DNA of 12,648 bases, taken from NCBI GenBank assembly GCA_001275005.1, contig JWZX01002375.1:1-12648 (forward strand). Direction: 5' to 3'. The stretch's first letter is position 1, and each line of letters opens with the position of its first letter. Both the position numbers and the translations under genes were made by a program. The DNA is from Chrysochromulina tobinii (Eukaryota; Haptophyta; Prymnesiales; Chrysochromulinaceae). Shown one piece after another: positions 5,705 to 12,648 of the stretch. Under the pieces are notes generated by a model. It did not search any database. It had not been told where the DNA came from and saw only the letters and a list, made by a program, of their open reading frames with translations.

Positions 5705-8320
5705 ATGGTGGCAGCCAAGCCTGCAGACTTCGGCCGCTCCCCTGAAGCGTCCGCTTCCTGGTCCAGCAGTCCCTCCACGGGCCGCTCTGCGCGCGCCTCA
5801 ACGTCCAAAAAGAAGAAGGCGTCCGGCGCGAGCGATGCCGCCTCGAGCTCGTTGATAGAGCAGGAGCGCCTACGGACGGAGCTGATGCAGCTGCAAGTGG
5901 AGCACGCGACTGTACTCGAGCGGCTCGCTGGCGCACAGCGGATGCAGGAAGCCAACGATGCGAGCTTGGACGAGTGGCGTCGGGCGTGGCGCGAGCTGTG
6001 GGAGCTCGAGTCGCGGCAGCAGCAGCAGCAGCTCGCGGCGGTGGCTGCGAAGGCGCAGGCCAAGGCCGAGCTGCTCGAGCGCGCTCGGGACGAGGACGCA
6101 CGCCGCCACCGCGTCGAGGGCGAGGCAGCTGCGCGGGAGGCGGCGCATGCGGAGGCGAAAGAGGCGGCGCGGGCAGCATGGGGTCGTGAGCAGCGCTTGA
6201 CGGAGGACTTGGTTGCATGCCGTCAAGACCTCAAAGCCGCGCGACTCGAGGCCGCCCGCGCGGCCACACGCGCGGCGGAAGCCGAGGCGCGCGCAGCGAG
6301 CGCGCGCGAGGAGGCCGAGGCACGCTGGCGTCCCGCGCACAGGGCCTTCGTGGACGAAACTTGTGAACTTGAAGAGAGGCTTGCACGCCAGAAGGCGGAG
6401 CATGAAGCGGCGCGTGACACGTGGTCGCAGCTCCTGAGCGCCTTTGAGTTGCAGCACGAGAGCACGCTCGCCAACGAGCGCGCGCAGCACAAAGCGACCC
6501 TCGATGAGCTTGCCGAGCTACGTGCGCTGCAGGTCACGGATGCAACGGATGCCTCGCTCTGGCGAGCGGCACAGCGAGGGGCGGAGGAGCAGCGAGATCG
6601 GGAGCTGCAGCGAGATCGGGAGCTGCAGCGAGATCGGGAGGAGCAGCGAGATCGGGAGCTGCAGCGACGGCGGGAGCAGATGGGCACCCGGAACCTTCGC
6701 CGCTTCCAGTCTGAGGGCCTCGCGAGTGCCTGGATTGCGTGGGCCACACAGGCGGGGGACGCGGCTCATCACGCGGCTCGTCAACGCCGCCTGCTTCGCG
6801 CCGCGCAGAGCCGGCTTCAGCGCCCGCGGCTGCTGATGGCCTATTCCACGTGGCAAGCGGACTGGCGGCAGGCCCAACGCACCGAGGGTGCGCAACGGGC
6901 GGAGCAGTGGAGGAGGCAATATCTCGAGCAGAGCATGCATGCGCACGCACTCACCGTCGCGCTGGCAGAGGCTGACGAGACCGTTGGTGCGCTCGATACG
7001 GCGCTGGCACTCGCGGCCGACCAATGGGCGCATGAGCACGATGAGGTCCGGCGGACGGCCGAGAAGCAGCGCGCCGCGCTCGAGTCACTGCAGGCGGAGG
7101 CGGCTCGCATGGTGTCCCGCGTTGACCTGGCGGAGGGTCATCTGGGGCGCACGGCCGCACAGCTCGAAGGCATGGTCGCGCAGCGGCTCGCGCTCTTACA
7201 CGAGCGCGAGCTTGGCTACTTGGAGCGCGGCTGGGAACGGATCCATTCGAGGCTCGCCGAGGTCGTCTTTCCCGCCACGGAGGAGGGCAGCTGGTCCGTC
7301 GGCGCGCAGGCAGCGACGGAGCTGGTGCGCGCCCGACGGGGTCTCGACGAGATTGTCCACCTCCTCCGGGAGGAGCGAACGCTGCGCGAGCAGCAGAGGT
7401 GGCTCGTCGAAGGTGCTCCTACCTCGGTGGCGCCAGAGGCGGCGCAGCTCGCCAAGCACGTGGCGGAAGCTCTTCAGTTCCCCACAGAAGCTCTTCAGTT
7501 CCCCACAGAAGCTCTTCAGTTCCCCACAGTTGGAAGGGGAGCGGATGGAGACGGCCGACCAAACGCGTGTTCAAAAGTGATGACGAGACTCTCGTCTCCA
7601 TTCGACATCAAGCACCTGACGACCGCGGCCTCCGGCCAGCCCCACTCGCTCGACTTCCGCGTGCACTTCCACTACAACGACGCCGGCCAGCTGAAGCAGA
7701 TCTCTCCGTGGCACGACATCCCGCTCTTCAGCTCGGACGGGCACTTACACATGATCACCGAGATCCCAAAGTTCTCACGCGCCAAGTTCGAGATCGCGAC
7801 AGGCGAGGCCTTCAACCCAATCAAGCAGGACGTGAAGAACGGCAAGCTTCGCGAGTACAAGCACGGCGACATGTGCTTCAACTACGGCGCCTTCCCGCAG
7901 ACGTGGGAGGATCCGAAGCACACGACGCCGGACACGGGCTTCGCCGGCGACAATGATCCGATCGACGCGATCGAGATTGGGACGCGCATCCTGCGCTCGG
8001 GTTCTGTGACCAAGGTCAAGGTGCTCGGCTGCCTCGCGATGATCGACGATGGCGAGACGGACTGGAAGGTGATCTGCATCAACGTGGAGGACTCGCTCTC
8101 ACAGCAGCTCAACGACATCGAGGACGTCGAGCGCGTGCTGCCTGGGTACATCTCTTCCTTGCGCGAGTGGCTTCGTAATTACAAGGTCATTGACGGCAAG
8201 CCGCAGAACTCCTTTGGGCTGTTTGAGAAGGCGGTGGGCAAGGAATACACCATGAGTGTCATTGAAGAGACGCACCAGTTCTGGCAGAAGCTCACTGCCA
8301 CGGGCGCGGGTGATGGCTAG
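5705..8320 (+). CDS. Coiled-coil protein fused to family I inorganic pyrophosphatase
   Basis: The protein is 871 aa from the ATG at 5705 (aaaaATGG context; the frame upstream lacks an ATG). Residues about 45-330 and 395-585 are Ala/Glu/Arg/Gln-rich coiled coil, including a QRDREL repeat (296-325). Between them, about 337-395, lies a Trp-bearing stretch (AWIAWATQ, LLMAYSTWQADW) like the Sfi1/HAT-type helical repeats common in algal coiled-coil proteins. Three EALQFPT repeats (588-608) lead to a complete soluble pyrophosphatase (about 626-865), which hydrolyses pyrophosphate to two phosphates. Its signature GDNDPID gives metal ligands D749, D751 and D754; DDGETDWK gives D781, D786 and K788; EIP..(S)RAKFE, NYGAFPQTWED and NYKVIDGKP are also present. 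Similarity is to eukaryotic (yeast-like) enzymes, with a shorter loop before the NYGAFPQ motif. An internal ATG at 7580 could give a stand-alone enzyme of 246 aa, the usual family size, so the join may be a true fusion, two overlapping transcripts, or an unseen intron. Confidence 0.8.
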   Translation: MVAAKPADFGRSPEASASWSSSPSTGRSARASTSKKKKASGASDAASSSLIEQERLRTELMQLQVEHATVLERLAGAQRMQEANDASLDEWRRAWRELWELESRQQQQQLAAVAAKAQAKAELLERARDEDARRHRVEGEAAAREAAHAEAKEAARAAWGREQRLTEDLVACRQDLKAARLEAARAATRAAEAEARAASAREEAEARWRPAHRAFVDETCELEERLARQKAEHEAARDTWSQLLSAFELQHESTLANERAQHKATLDELAELRALQVTDATDASLWRAAQRGAEEQRDRELQRDRELQRDREEQRDRELQRRREQMGTRNLRRFQSEGLASAWIAWATQAGDAAHHAARQRRLLRAAQSRLQRPRLLMAYSTWQADWRQAQRTEGAQRAEQWRRQYLEQSMHAHALTVALAEADETVGALDTALALAADQWAHEHDEVRRTAEKQRAALESLQAEAARMVSRVDLAEGHLGRTAAQLEGMVAQRLALLHERELGYLERGWERIHSRLAEVVFPATEEGSWSVGAQAATELVRARRGLDEIVHLLREERTLREQQRWLVEGAPTSVAPEAAQLAKHVAEALQFPTEALQFPTEALQFPTVGRGADGDGRPNACSKVMTRLSSPFDIKHLTTAASGQPHSLDFRVHFHYNDAGQLKQISPWHDIPLFSSDGHLHMITEIPKFSRAKFEIATGEAFNPIKQDVKNGKLREYKHGDMCFNYGAFPQTWEDPKHTTPDTGFAGDNDPIDAIEIGTRILRSGSVTKVKVLGCLAMIDDGETDWKVICINVEDSLSQQLNDIEDVERVLPGYISSLREWLRNYKVIDGKPQNSFGLFEKAVGKEYTMSVIEETHQFWQKLTATGAGDG
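6590..6679 (+). repeat. 18-bp tandem repeat x5 (QRDREL)
   Basis: Units of cagcgagatcgggagctg start at 6590, 6608, 6626, 6644 and 6662. Copies 1, 2 and 4 are identical; copy 3 ends gag instead of ctg, and copy 5 is degenerate. The array is in frame and extends a charged helix in the coiled-coil zone. Confidence 0.9.
7466..7528 (+). repeat. 21-bp tandem repeat x3 (EALQFPT) at the domain junction
   Basis: Three perfect copies of the 21-bp unit lie at 7466-7486, 7487-7507 and 7508-7528, in frame (residues 588-608). Each unit contains a pyrimidine-rich stretch ending in CACAG that resembles a 3' splice site. The array lies exactly between the coiled coil and the pyrophosphatase. Confidence 0.92.
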
Positions 8321-8575
8321 AACGCCGCTAATCCGATCATTCTGATGTACAATAGAACAATACGTAGATGACAGACGTTTAGTCATAGTCCGTGAGTACG
8401 ATACGACAATTGCCCAGTAGCTTGGGCTCTCTTTCTTTCTCCGCATGGATTTCTCCGCATGGACTCACCACCTACACTGCACCTGTACCTGCGCTGCACC
8501 CGATCTTAGGTCGCAAAAGAGTCTTGAGAGGGAAAAGGAAAGCGAACCTAATTTAGGTCGTGGAGGCTCTACGCC
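8321..8575 (+). promoter_or_regulatory. Intergenic region: 3' end of pyrophosphatase gene and promoter of subtilase
   Basis: This 255-base gap between two plus-strand genes must hold the 3' end of the first and the promoter of the second. The first half is relatively AT-rich; no AATAAA is seen. It then has a CT-rich run (ctctctttctttct), a 14-bp tandem duplication (8436-8463) and a palindrome CCTAATTTAGG (8547-8557) that ends 18 bases before the ATG at 8576. The octamer ttaggtcg occurs twice (about 8506-8513 and 8553-8560). The promoter role is inferred from position. Confidence 0.45.
8436..8463 (+). repeat. 14-bp perfect tandem duplication
   Basis: tttctccgcatgga is repeated head to tail at 8436-8449 and 8450-8463, right after a pyrimidine-rich run upstream of the subtilase gene. 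It brings two short ATGs into the probable leader; if transcribed, these would be upstream ATGs. Confidence 0.85.
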
Positions 8576-10585
8576 ATGGCCTACGCGGCGGCCTTTCTTG
8601 GGATCGTGGCCGCGGCGGCACCAGTGGGGGGCTCTCCGTACTCGGAGCGCTCTCCGCACCACCAGAGGCTGTACGATGCTTATGAGACGTCGAAGACATT
8701 GTGCTCGCACGGCCACTCGGGCGTGATTATCACACTCTACGGCCGCAGTCAGAAGACACCGGAGGAGTTCATGAAGCACCTGCGGAGCAACGCGCACGCG
8801 ACAGACAGCTTTGGGCACGTGTTCTCGTCGCCGCACACCATCCGTGCCATCTCCGCGCGCCTGAGCGCCCGAACGCTCGAGCAGATGATGAAGGATGGCC
8901 AGCAGCATGGAGTCAAGGCGGTGCATGCCGATTGCTTTCATAAGGTCGACCACGAGCACGACCTGTTACAGGCGCAGGGGTCACCGTCCAAGGCGGCGTC
9001 GAAGCTTGTGAGCTCACATCAAATCAGCACGCTCAGCGGCACGCAGGAAGCGCCCGCCAACTGGGGTCTCTATCATGGCTCGACGCTCGGGGGTATGCTG
9101 GGGGTATCAGCCCCCGAGACATTCGCGAGCGGTCACATCACGGACGAGTACGTCTACGGGGCGGCGACGGGCAAAAACACGATCCTGTACAGCGTGGATA
9201 CGGGCGTGCAGATGACGCACCACGAGTTTGCCAACTGCGCCACGAACCGAGGCTCGCGCATTCTCAGGGGATGGTCGATGGGCTGCCCGGACGAGCATTC
9301 CGAGGACAAGGAGATCCAGGTCAACTGCGCGACGCAATGGGTCTTCGGCGGCAACGTGACGGGCGAGGCGCTGGACCGGAAGAATGTGATCTACGACGAC
9401 CAGCAGGCGACGGCGATGAGCCAGGCGACGATGATCAATGCGAATGCGGTCAAGGGCGATACGGTACACACTCGCAACTCGTACACGTGGCCTGGGCACG
9501 GTTGCGATGCGCACGGCACGCACACGTCGTCGATTGCCGTCGGGTGCAAGTACGGCGTGGCCAAGGAGGCGAGCCTGGTGGTGGTACAGGGGCTCTCGTG
9601 CACCTCGACCGCACAGGACTCGCTCGTCGTGAAGGCGCTCGAGATGATCGTTGAGGACGCGAGGGCTCGTAAACCATACATGCCGGGGGTCGTGGTGCTC
9701 TCCCTCGGCGGCGAGAAGGACACGCCGCTCAACGAGGCGGTGAAGCGCACGACGCTGCATCATATCCCGGTCGTCGTGGCCGCGGGCAACTCCCACACCG
9801 ACTCCTGCACCACCACGCCTTCCGCCGTCGTCGCCGCCACCACCGTCGCCGCCATCGACGAGTCGAATACTTTGACCTCTTTCTCGTCGTACGGCCGGTG
9901 TGTCGACCTTGCAGCGCCCGGCATGAGCATCACGGCAGCGTATGCGCTCGTGGGCTCCAATGATGGCACGGCACAGATGTCAGGCACCTCGATGGCCGCA
10001 CCTTTCGTGGCGGGCGCGTACCTGCAGGCGCTCTCTCTCTACCCACAGATGACATCGTCGCAGGCCATGTCGCTCCTCCGCTGTGTCGCCACCAAGGGGA
10101 TCATGCGTGGCGACATGATCTCCGTAAACGCGGACACGCCCAACGTCATGGTACGCTTTGGTGAGGTCTTCGCCTCGACGCAGAACGTGCTCGCCGTCGT
10201 CAACCAGACCTTCATGGTGGCGATGGAGAGCATGGCAGAGACAGAGGTGCAATCTCTGTCTGTGATCGGGCCGAAGCGGCTGTTCAAGCTGGGCGCCAAG
10301 TCCGTCGCGAGCGAGGAGCTGAAGAACGACTGCGTGGAGCTGGTGAACATGCTTCACAGTACGCGACCCGCAGGCGGTCAGTTGGCAAAGAGCCCAGACG
10401 TGAACTACGAGTCGGTGGACATGGGAGATGAGTTCTTCGACCCTAGGGACGAGCAGACGAACAAGCCTTACTTTGAAAAGGAGATGGCTACTAAGAAGGC
10501 GCACTTGCCTGCTCATCATACCGTGGACGCCAAGAAGGCGCACTTGGCGCGCAAGATCGGCGCGCTTTCGCCACAGCCGTTGTGA
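8576..10585 (+). CDS. Secreted subtilisin-like (proteinase K type) serine protease precursor
   Basis: The protein is 669 aa. The start ATG sits in an excellent context (gccATGG). Residues 1-20 form an Ala-rich signal peptide. Residues about 48-123 match an inhibitor I9-type propeptide, which chaperones folding and is then cleaved. The catalytic domain runs from about 160 to 510: Asp in SVDTG (D208), His in DAHGTH (H313), the oxyanion Asn in VAAGN (N405) and Ser in GTSMAAP (S472). All are present, so it should be an active S8 peptidase. The spacing between Asp and His is 105 residues, far longer than the roughly 30 in proteinase K. The insert carries Cys 221, 237, 251 and 310, possibly disulphide-bonded. 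After the catalytic domain come about 160 residues with no family I recognise, ending in a Lys/His/Ala-rich tail with a repeated KKAHL motif. It probably acts in the secretory pathway, a lytic compartment or outside the cell. The substrate is unknown. Confidence 0.9.
   Translation: MAYAAAFLGIVAAAAPVGGSPYSERSPHHQRLYDAYETSKTLCSHGHSGVIITLYGRSQKTPEEFMKHLRSNAHATDSFGHVFSSPHTIRAISARLSARTLEQMMKDGQQHGVKAVHADCFHKVDHEHDLLQAQGSPSKAASKLVSSHQISTLSGTQEAPANWGLYHGSTLGGMLGVSAPETFASGHITDEYVYGAATGKNTILYSVDTGVQMTHHEFANCATNRGSRILRGWSMGCPDEHSEDKEIQVNCATQWVFGGNVTGEALDRKNVIYDDQQATAMSQATMINANAVKGDTVHTRNSYTWPGHGCDAHGTHTSSIAVGCKYGVAKEASLVVVQGLSCTSTAQDSLVVKALEMIVEDARARKPYMPGVVVLSLGGEKDTPLNEAVKRTTLHHIPVVVAAGNSHTDSCTTTPSAVVAATTVAAIDESNTLTSFSSYGRCVDLAAPGMSITAAYALVGSNDGTAQMSGTSMAAPFVAGAYLQALSLYPQMTSSQAMSLLRCVATKGIMRGDMISVNADTPNVMVRFGEVFASTQNVLAVVNQTFMVAMESMAETEVQSLSVIGPKRLFKLGAKSVASEELKNDCVELVNMLHSTRPAGGQLAKSPDVNYESVDMGDEFFDPRDEQTNKPYFEKEMATKKAHLPAHHTVDAKKAHLARKIGALSPQPL
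10493..10546 (+). repeat. 15-bp direct repeat encoding KKAHL
   Basis: aagaaggcgcacttg occurs at 10493-10507 and 10532-10546, 39 bases apart and in frame, in the C-terminal tail of the subtilase. It gives the tail two identical basic Lys-Lys-Ala-His-Leu motifs. Confidence 0.8.
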
Positions 10586-10726
10586 AGCCCAGTGCGGCAT
10601 GAATTTGAGCAGATTACGTACGGTTTACAGCGGCTCATGAGGTCATGCTGTGCGGGGTAGACCCAGGGCTCAGCCCGTGGGGCAACACAAAAGGCGAGGT
10701 TGGTGATGTATCTGATTGTGTTGGCA

Positions 10727-10750
10727 CCTTCGGAAGTTCGGTTCCGAAGG
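10727..10750. repeat. Perfect 9-bp-stem hairpin
   Basis: CCTTCGGAA (10727-10735) and TTCCGAAGG (10742-10750) are perfect complements around a 6-base loop (gttcgg), 142 bases past the subtilase stop. It may be a 3'-end RNA structure or a leftover terminal repeat. It is not followed by a T-run, and intrinsic terminators are not expected in a nuclear genome. Confidence 0.85.
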
Positions 10751-10800
10751 GGTTATGCGCCATGGCCATGATTGATAGGGTGCCGCATCTGCTTGGCTAT

Positions 10801-10832
10801 CCGATCGGTATGCGCATATGCGGGCCGCATAT
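10801..10832. repeat. Cluster of three palindromes
   Basis: Within 32 bases lie ccgatcgg (10801-10808), tatgcgcata (10809-10818) and atatgcgg-g-ccgcatat (10816-10832). All are perfect, and the last two overlap. The function is unknown; the density of symmetric sites is unusual against this background. Confidence 0.75.
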
Positions 10833-11414
10833 CGAACTTACTCTTACGCGTTGCATGGGGTCCGGCATTACGTTACGACTTACGTGTATTACAGTATCGC
10901 GACCAGTACTATTTATCTTCGCGCGATCCATAGCCGCCCGGTACTGCGTACTCGCCTCTCGCGGGACTCGCGTGCGGCCGTCGCCGCCGCGCCCCGCGCC
11001 TCGCCGCCCGCCGGCGCCTCCGCCCTCTGCGCCGCCTGCCGGCCGGCTGCGGGCGAGAATGGCTGGCGGAGTGGTCAGTGGTGCTGGAGTGGGGTACTGC
11101 CGTAGAGCTTCGTAGAGCCTGTACGGGCCCCGGGTAGGGTGTGAATCGGTGTGTAAGTATAACGAGTAAGTCGCGAGTAACGTAACCCACAAGTCAGCGC
11201 GGCGGACGACGCAGGTATGACGATTCATGTACTGTTACTACTCGTATACCGCTGTGTGCACAGTCACGCTCAACGGCTGACGGCTCGAGGCCCCCATCAT
11301 GCATTCATGCACCCTAAGTCGTGCGTCGACGGGTGGACCCGGACGCGGCGACGCTCGAGAGGGTCGTGGCGCGCGCGCGTGTGTGCGCTTGAGCGCTTCT
11401 CTTTGGCGCCGGCA

Positions 11415-12530
11415 TCACTTGGCATAATTCGACTTGATGCGCCCGAGAATGTAGTCGCCCGCGGTGATGTCCTCTTGCTCATCGCCTGATGCGATGAGAG
11501 CGCTTTTGTCCGCCTGCATAAAGAAGGCCATGGAGAAGCGTGAGCGCGGCGGGCTGCACTCCGCGGCAGTTGGCATCCGGACTCGATGAAGGTTGGAGAG
11601 AAGACGTCCGCTGCTCCAGCGCGAGAGCATGTCTCCTATGTTGACCGCGATGCCGCTCGGCACCGGGTCGACAGCCACCCAACCGCCACTCGAGCCCGCT
11701 CGTGGATTGGCCGCGCACTCGAGGCCCTCGTTGCCTGGCCGCTGGAAGAGCAGCGTGAGACAATCCCAATCAGTGTGGGGACCTGCACGCCACAGCATTG
11801 GGTCGCGACAATCTGGGGGCTGCGTCGGCGGGTAGTGGAGCAGACGCAACGTGCACTGGCCGTCGTCTGACCACAAATGATGGCTGCCCGAAAGCGTACC
11901 GCGTGCCAAATGTGGACAAGAGCGCGGCTCCATTACATCCAGCAGATACTTTGCGAGGGCATACGACGCGGCCATGAGCGCGCGCACATCGGGCTCGAGG
12001 CTCGCAGGTTCGGTCGGCCACCGGCCCTCCATACACCCCACCCTCGCTGTGATTTGCAACGACTCCTTCTGGTCGGCGGTGCCGGTGGATGGTCTCACCT
12101 GGCTCATGTACTCGTAGCCACTGTTCAATTGGGGCGCAAAGGGCGATGCCGCCTTTTTGGCATCCAGGTCTCGGGCGAAGAAGGCCGCGGAAGAATCGAA
12201 GCAGCTGTCGATGAGCGCGGCATCAATTCCGTGGTTGATTACCGAAAAGAATCCGACTGTCTTTGCCGCATCCCAGATGGCAGTGGCCACTTCGGCCTCA
12301 TCTCCGGCCAAATCTATTGTCGGAATCTCACACCCGTGCGCAGCCTCGGCTGTGCCGGCTGCAGTATCACGGAGTGAGCGTTCGAGGGCTACATCGGCCG
12401 CCACCGAGGCCATCTTCCCGGCGAATGCCTTTGCCGCCTTCAGGATGTCGCAGACTGCCGTGGCAAGTATGCCATGTGCACTCGCACAGGCCAAAGGGGG
12501 CTTGTACAGTACCCCTGTTGTACCCCCCAT
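11415..12530 (-). CDS. 2-oxoglutarate/Fe(II)-dependent dioxygenase, isopenicillin N synthase-like
   Basis: The protein is 371 aa from the ATG at 12530. The N-terminal DIOX_N-type region is visible at about 68-175 (IPTIDLAG, then AAKTVGFFSVINHGI). The C-terminal double-stranded beta-helix domain (about 222-340) has iron ligands H252 and D254 (HTDWDCLTLLFQ) and H315 (NLHRV), and the 2-oxoglutarate-binding R-x-S (R331, S333 in RFSMAFF). The active site is therefore complete. Such enzymes couple decarboxylation of 2-oxoglutarate to oxidation of a small molecule; the substrate cannot be told from sequence. The start is uncertain: the ATG at 12413 (residue 40) has a better context (A at -3, G at +4) and would give 332 aa, close to the usual family length. 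The extra 39 residues could be a targeting peptide or spurious. The gene runs convergent to the subtilase gene. Confidence 0.88.
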   Translation of the reverse strand: MGGTTGVLYKPPLACASAHGILATAVCDILKAAKAFAGKMASVAADVALERSLRDTAAGTAEAAHGCEIPTIDLAGDEAEVATAIWDAAKTVGFFSVINHGIDAALIDSCFDSSAAFFARDLDAKKAASPFAPQLNSGYEYMSQVRPSTGTADQKESLQITARVGCMEGRWPTEPASLEPDVRALMAASYALAKYLLDVMEPRSCPHLARGTLSGSHHLWSDDGQCTLRLLHYPPTQPPDCRDPMLWRAGPHTDWDCLTLLFQRPGNEGLECAANPRAGSSGGWVAVDPVPSGIAVNIGDMLSRWSSGRLLSNLHRVRMPTAAECSPPRSRFSMAFFMQADKSALIASGDEQEDITAGDYILGRIKSNYAK

Positions 12531-12648
12531 GAGGCGCTCGCGACGACGGCAAAATCGGCACTGTAAACTTGGTCGCGTTGGTTGATTGGCGGTTCATCAA
12601 ACTACACAAACGGCAGCCTGGTGAGCGCGACATCCCGGTCCCTGCTAA
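12531..12648 (-). promoter_or_regulatory. Upstream region of the dioxygenase gene
   Basis: This is the region 5' to the minus-strand dioxygenase. A CCAAT motif on the minus strand (12589 down to 12585) lies 55 bases before the first ATG and about 172 before the second. No TATA box is evident. The promoter role is inferred from position and the region is cut by the window edge. Confidence 0.3.

Larger units (their letters stand above)
10586..11414. other. Convergent intergenic region, no gene seen
   Basis: These 829 bases separate the 3' ends of the subtilase (plus) and dioxygenase (minus) genes. Open frames here are short and of low-information composition, so I call none. Visible content: a hairpin at 10727-10750, a cluster of palindromes at 10801-10832, a C/G-rich block at about 10975-11055 built of gcc/cgc units, and mixed-composition DNA to 11414. 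No tRNA-like fold is recognisable. Confidence 0.6.

Noticed and set aside
5190-6218. Minus-strand open frame of about 340 codons
   Set aside because: It crosses the retroelement 3' end, the flanking repeat and the start of the coiled-coil gene, and its product is Pro/Arg/Ala-rich with no motif, so it is a GC-driven shadow.
6590-6679. CRISPR-like regular repeats
   Set aside because: The units are contiguous, in frame and have no spacers. They are protein-coding tandem repeats.
9107-9796. Minus-strand open frame inside the subtilase gene
   Set aside because: It is Arg/His/Val-rich with no domain and lies opposite the catalytic core, whose motifs prove the plus-strand frame.
10645-11115. Possible small plus-strand gene in the convergent spacer
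   Set aside because: The product has no recognisable domain and ends in a Pro/Arg-rich run from the GC-rich block, with no conserved motif or codon pattern.
10586-11414. tRNA or other structured RNA gene
   Set aside because: I looked for a T-loop consensus and cloverleaf arms and found none; only the isolated hairpin and palindromes were supported.

Overview
The window looks like GC-rich nuclear DNA from a unicellular eukaryote, most likely a marine microalga; a haptophyte or similar alga would fit, but no marker gene settles this. Evidence for a eukaryote: an inorganic pyrophosphatase closest in type to the yeast/eukaryotic family I enzymes, a membrane-anchored EF-hand protein, a subtilase with a secretory signal, the 3' half of a non-LTR-type retroelement, and start codons in Kozak-like contexts. 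Every gene reads as one open frame, so introns are absent or rare here.

Layout. Bases 1-457 hold no convincing gene. Two minus-strand genes follow: a low-complexity Lys/Ala then Pro/Glu-rich protein (458-1399) and a single-pass membrane protein with an Asp/Glu-rich region and two EF-hands (1603-2394). A divergent promoter region follows, marked by a 21-bp-stem pentanucleotide hairpin (2515-2606). On its right side it has been split by about 3 kb of retroelement (about 2616-5674). That insert appears to be a 5'-truncated non-LTR retrotransposon copy: it is flanked by a 12-bp direct repeat, ends in a short tandem-repeat tail (aacgtg)n, and carries one 949-codon frame with an RNase H domain, a zinc-binding region and two tandem C1/ZZ-like zinc fingers. 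The ATG that opens this frame lies in the host flank, so the frame is a host-retroelement chimera.

Only 18 bases after the 3' flanking repeat starts a plus-strand gene (5705-8320). It fuses about 600 residues of coiled coil, with a short Trp-rich Sfi1/HAT-like repeat, to a complete eukaryotic-type soluble inorganic pyrophosphatase. A secreted proteinase K-like subtilase follows (8576-10585), then an 829-base intergenic region with a perfect hairpin and a palindrome cluster, and finally a convergent minus-strand 2-oxoglutarate/Fe(II) dioxygenase of the isopenicillin N synthase-like class (11415-12530).

The genes do not form an obvious pathway. The most interesting points are the reconstructed insertion that separates the pyrophosphatase gene from its promoter, the chimeric retroelement frame with unusual zinc fingers, and the coiled-coil/pyrophosphatase fusion.
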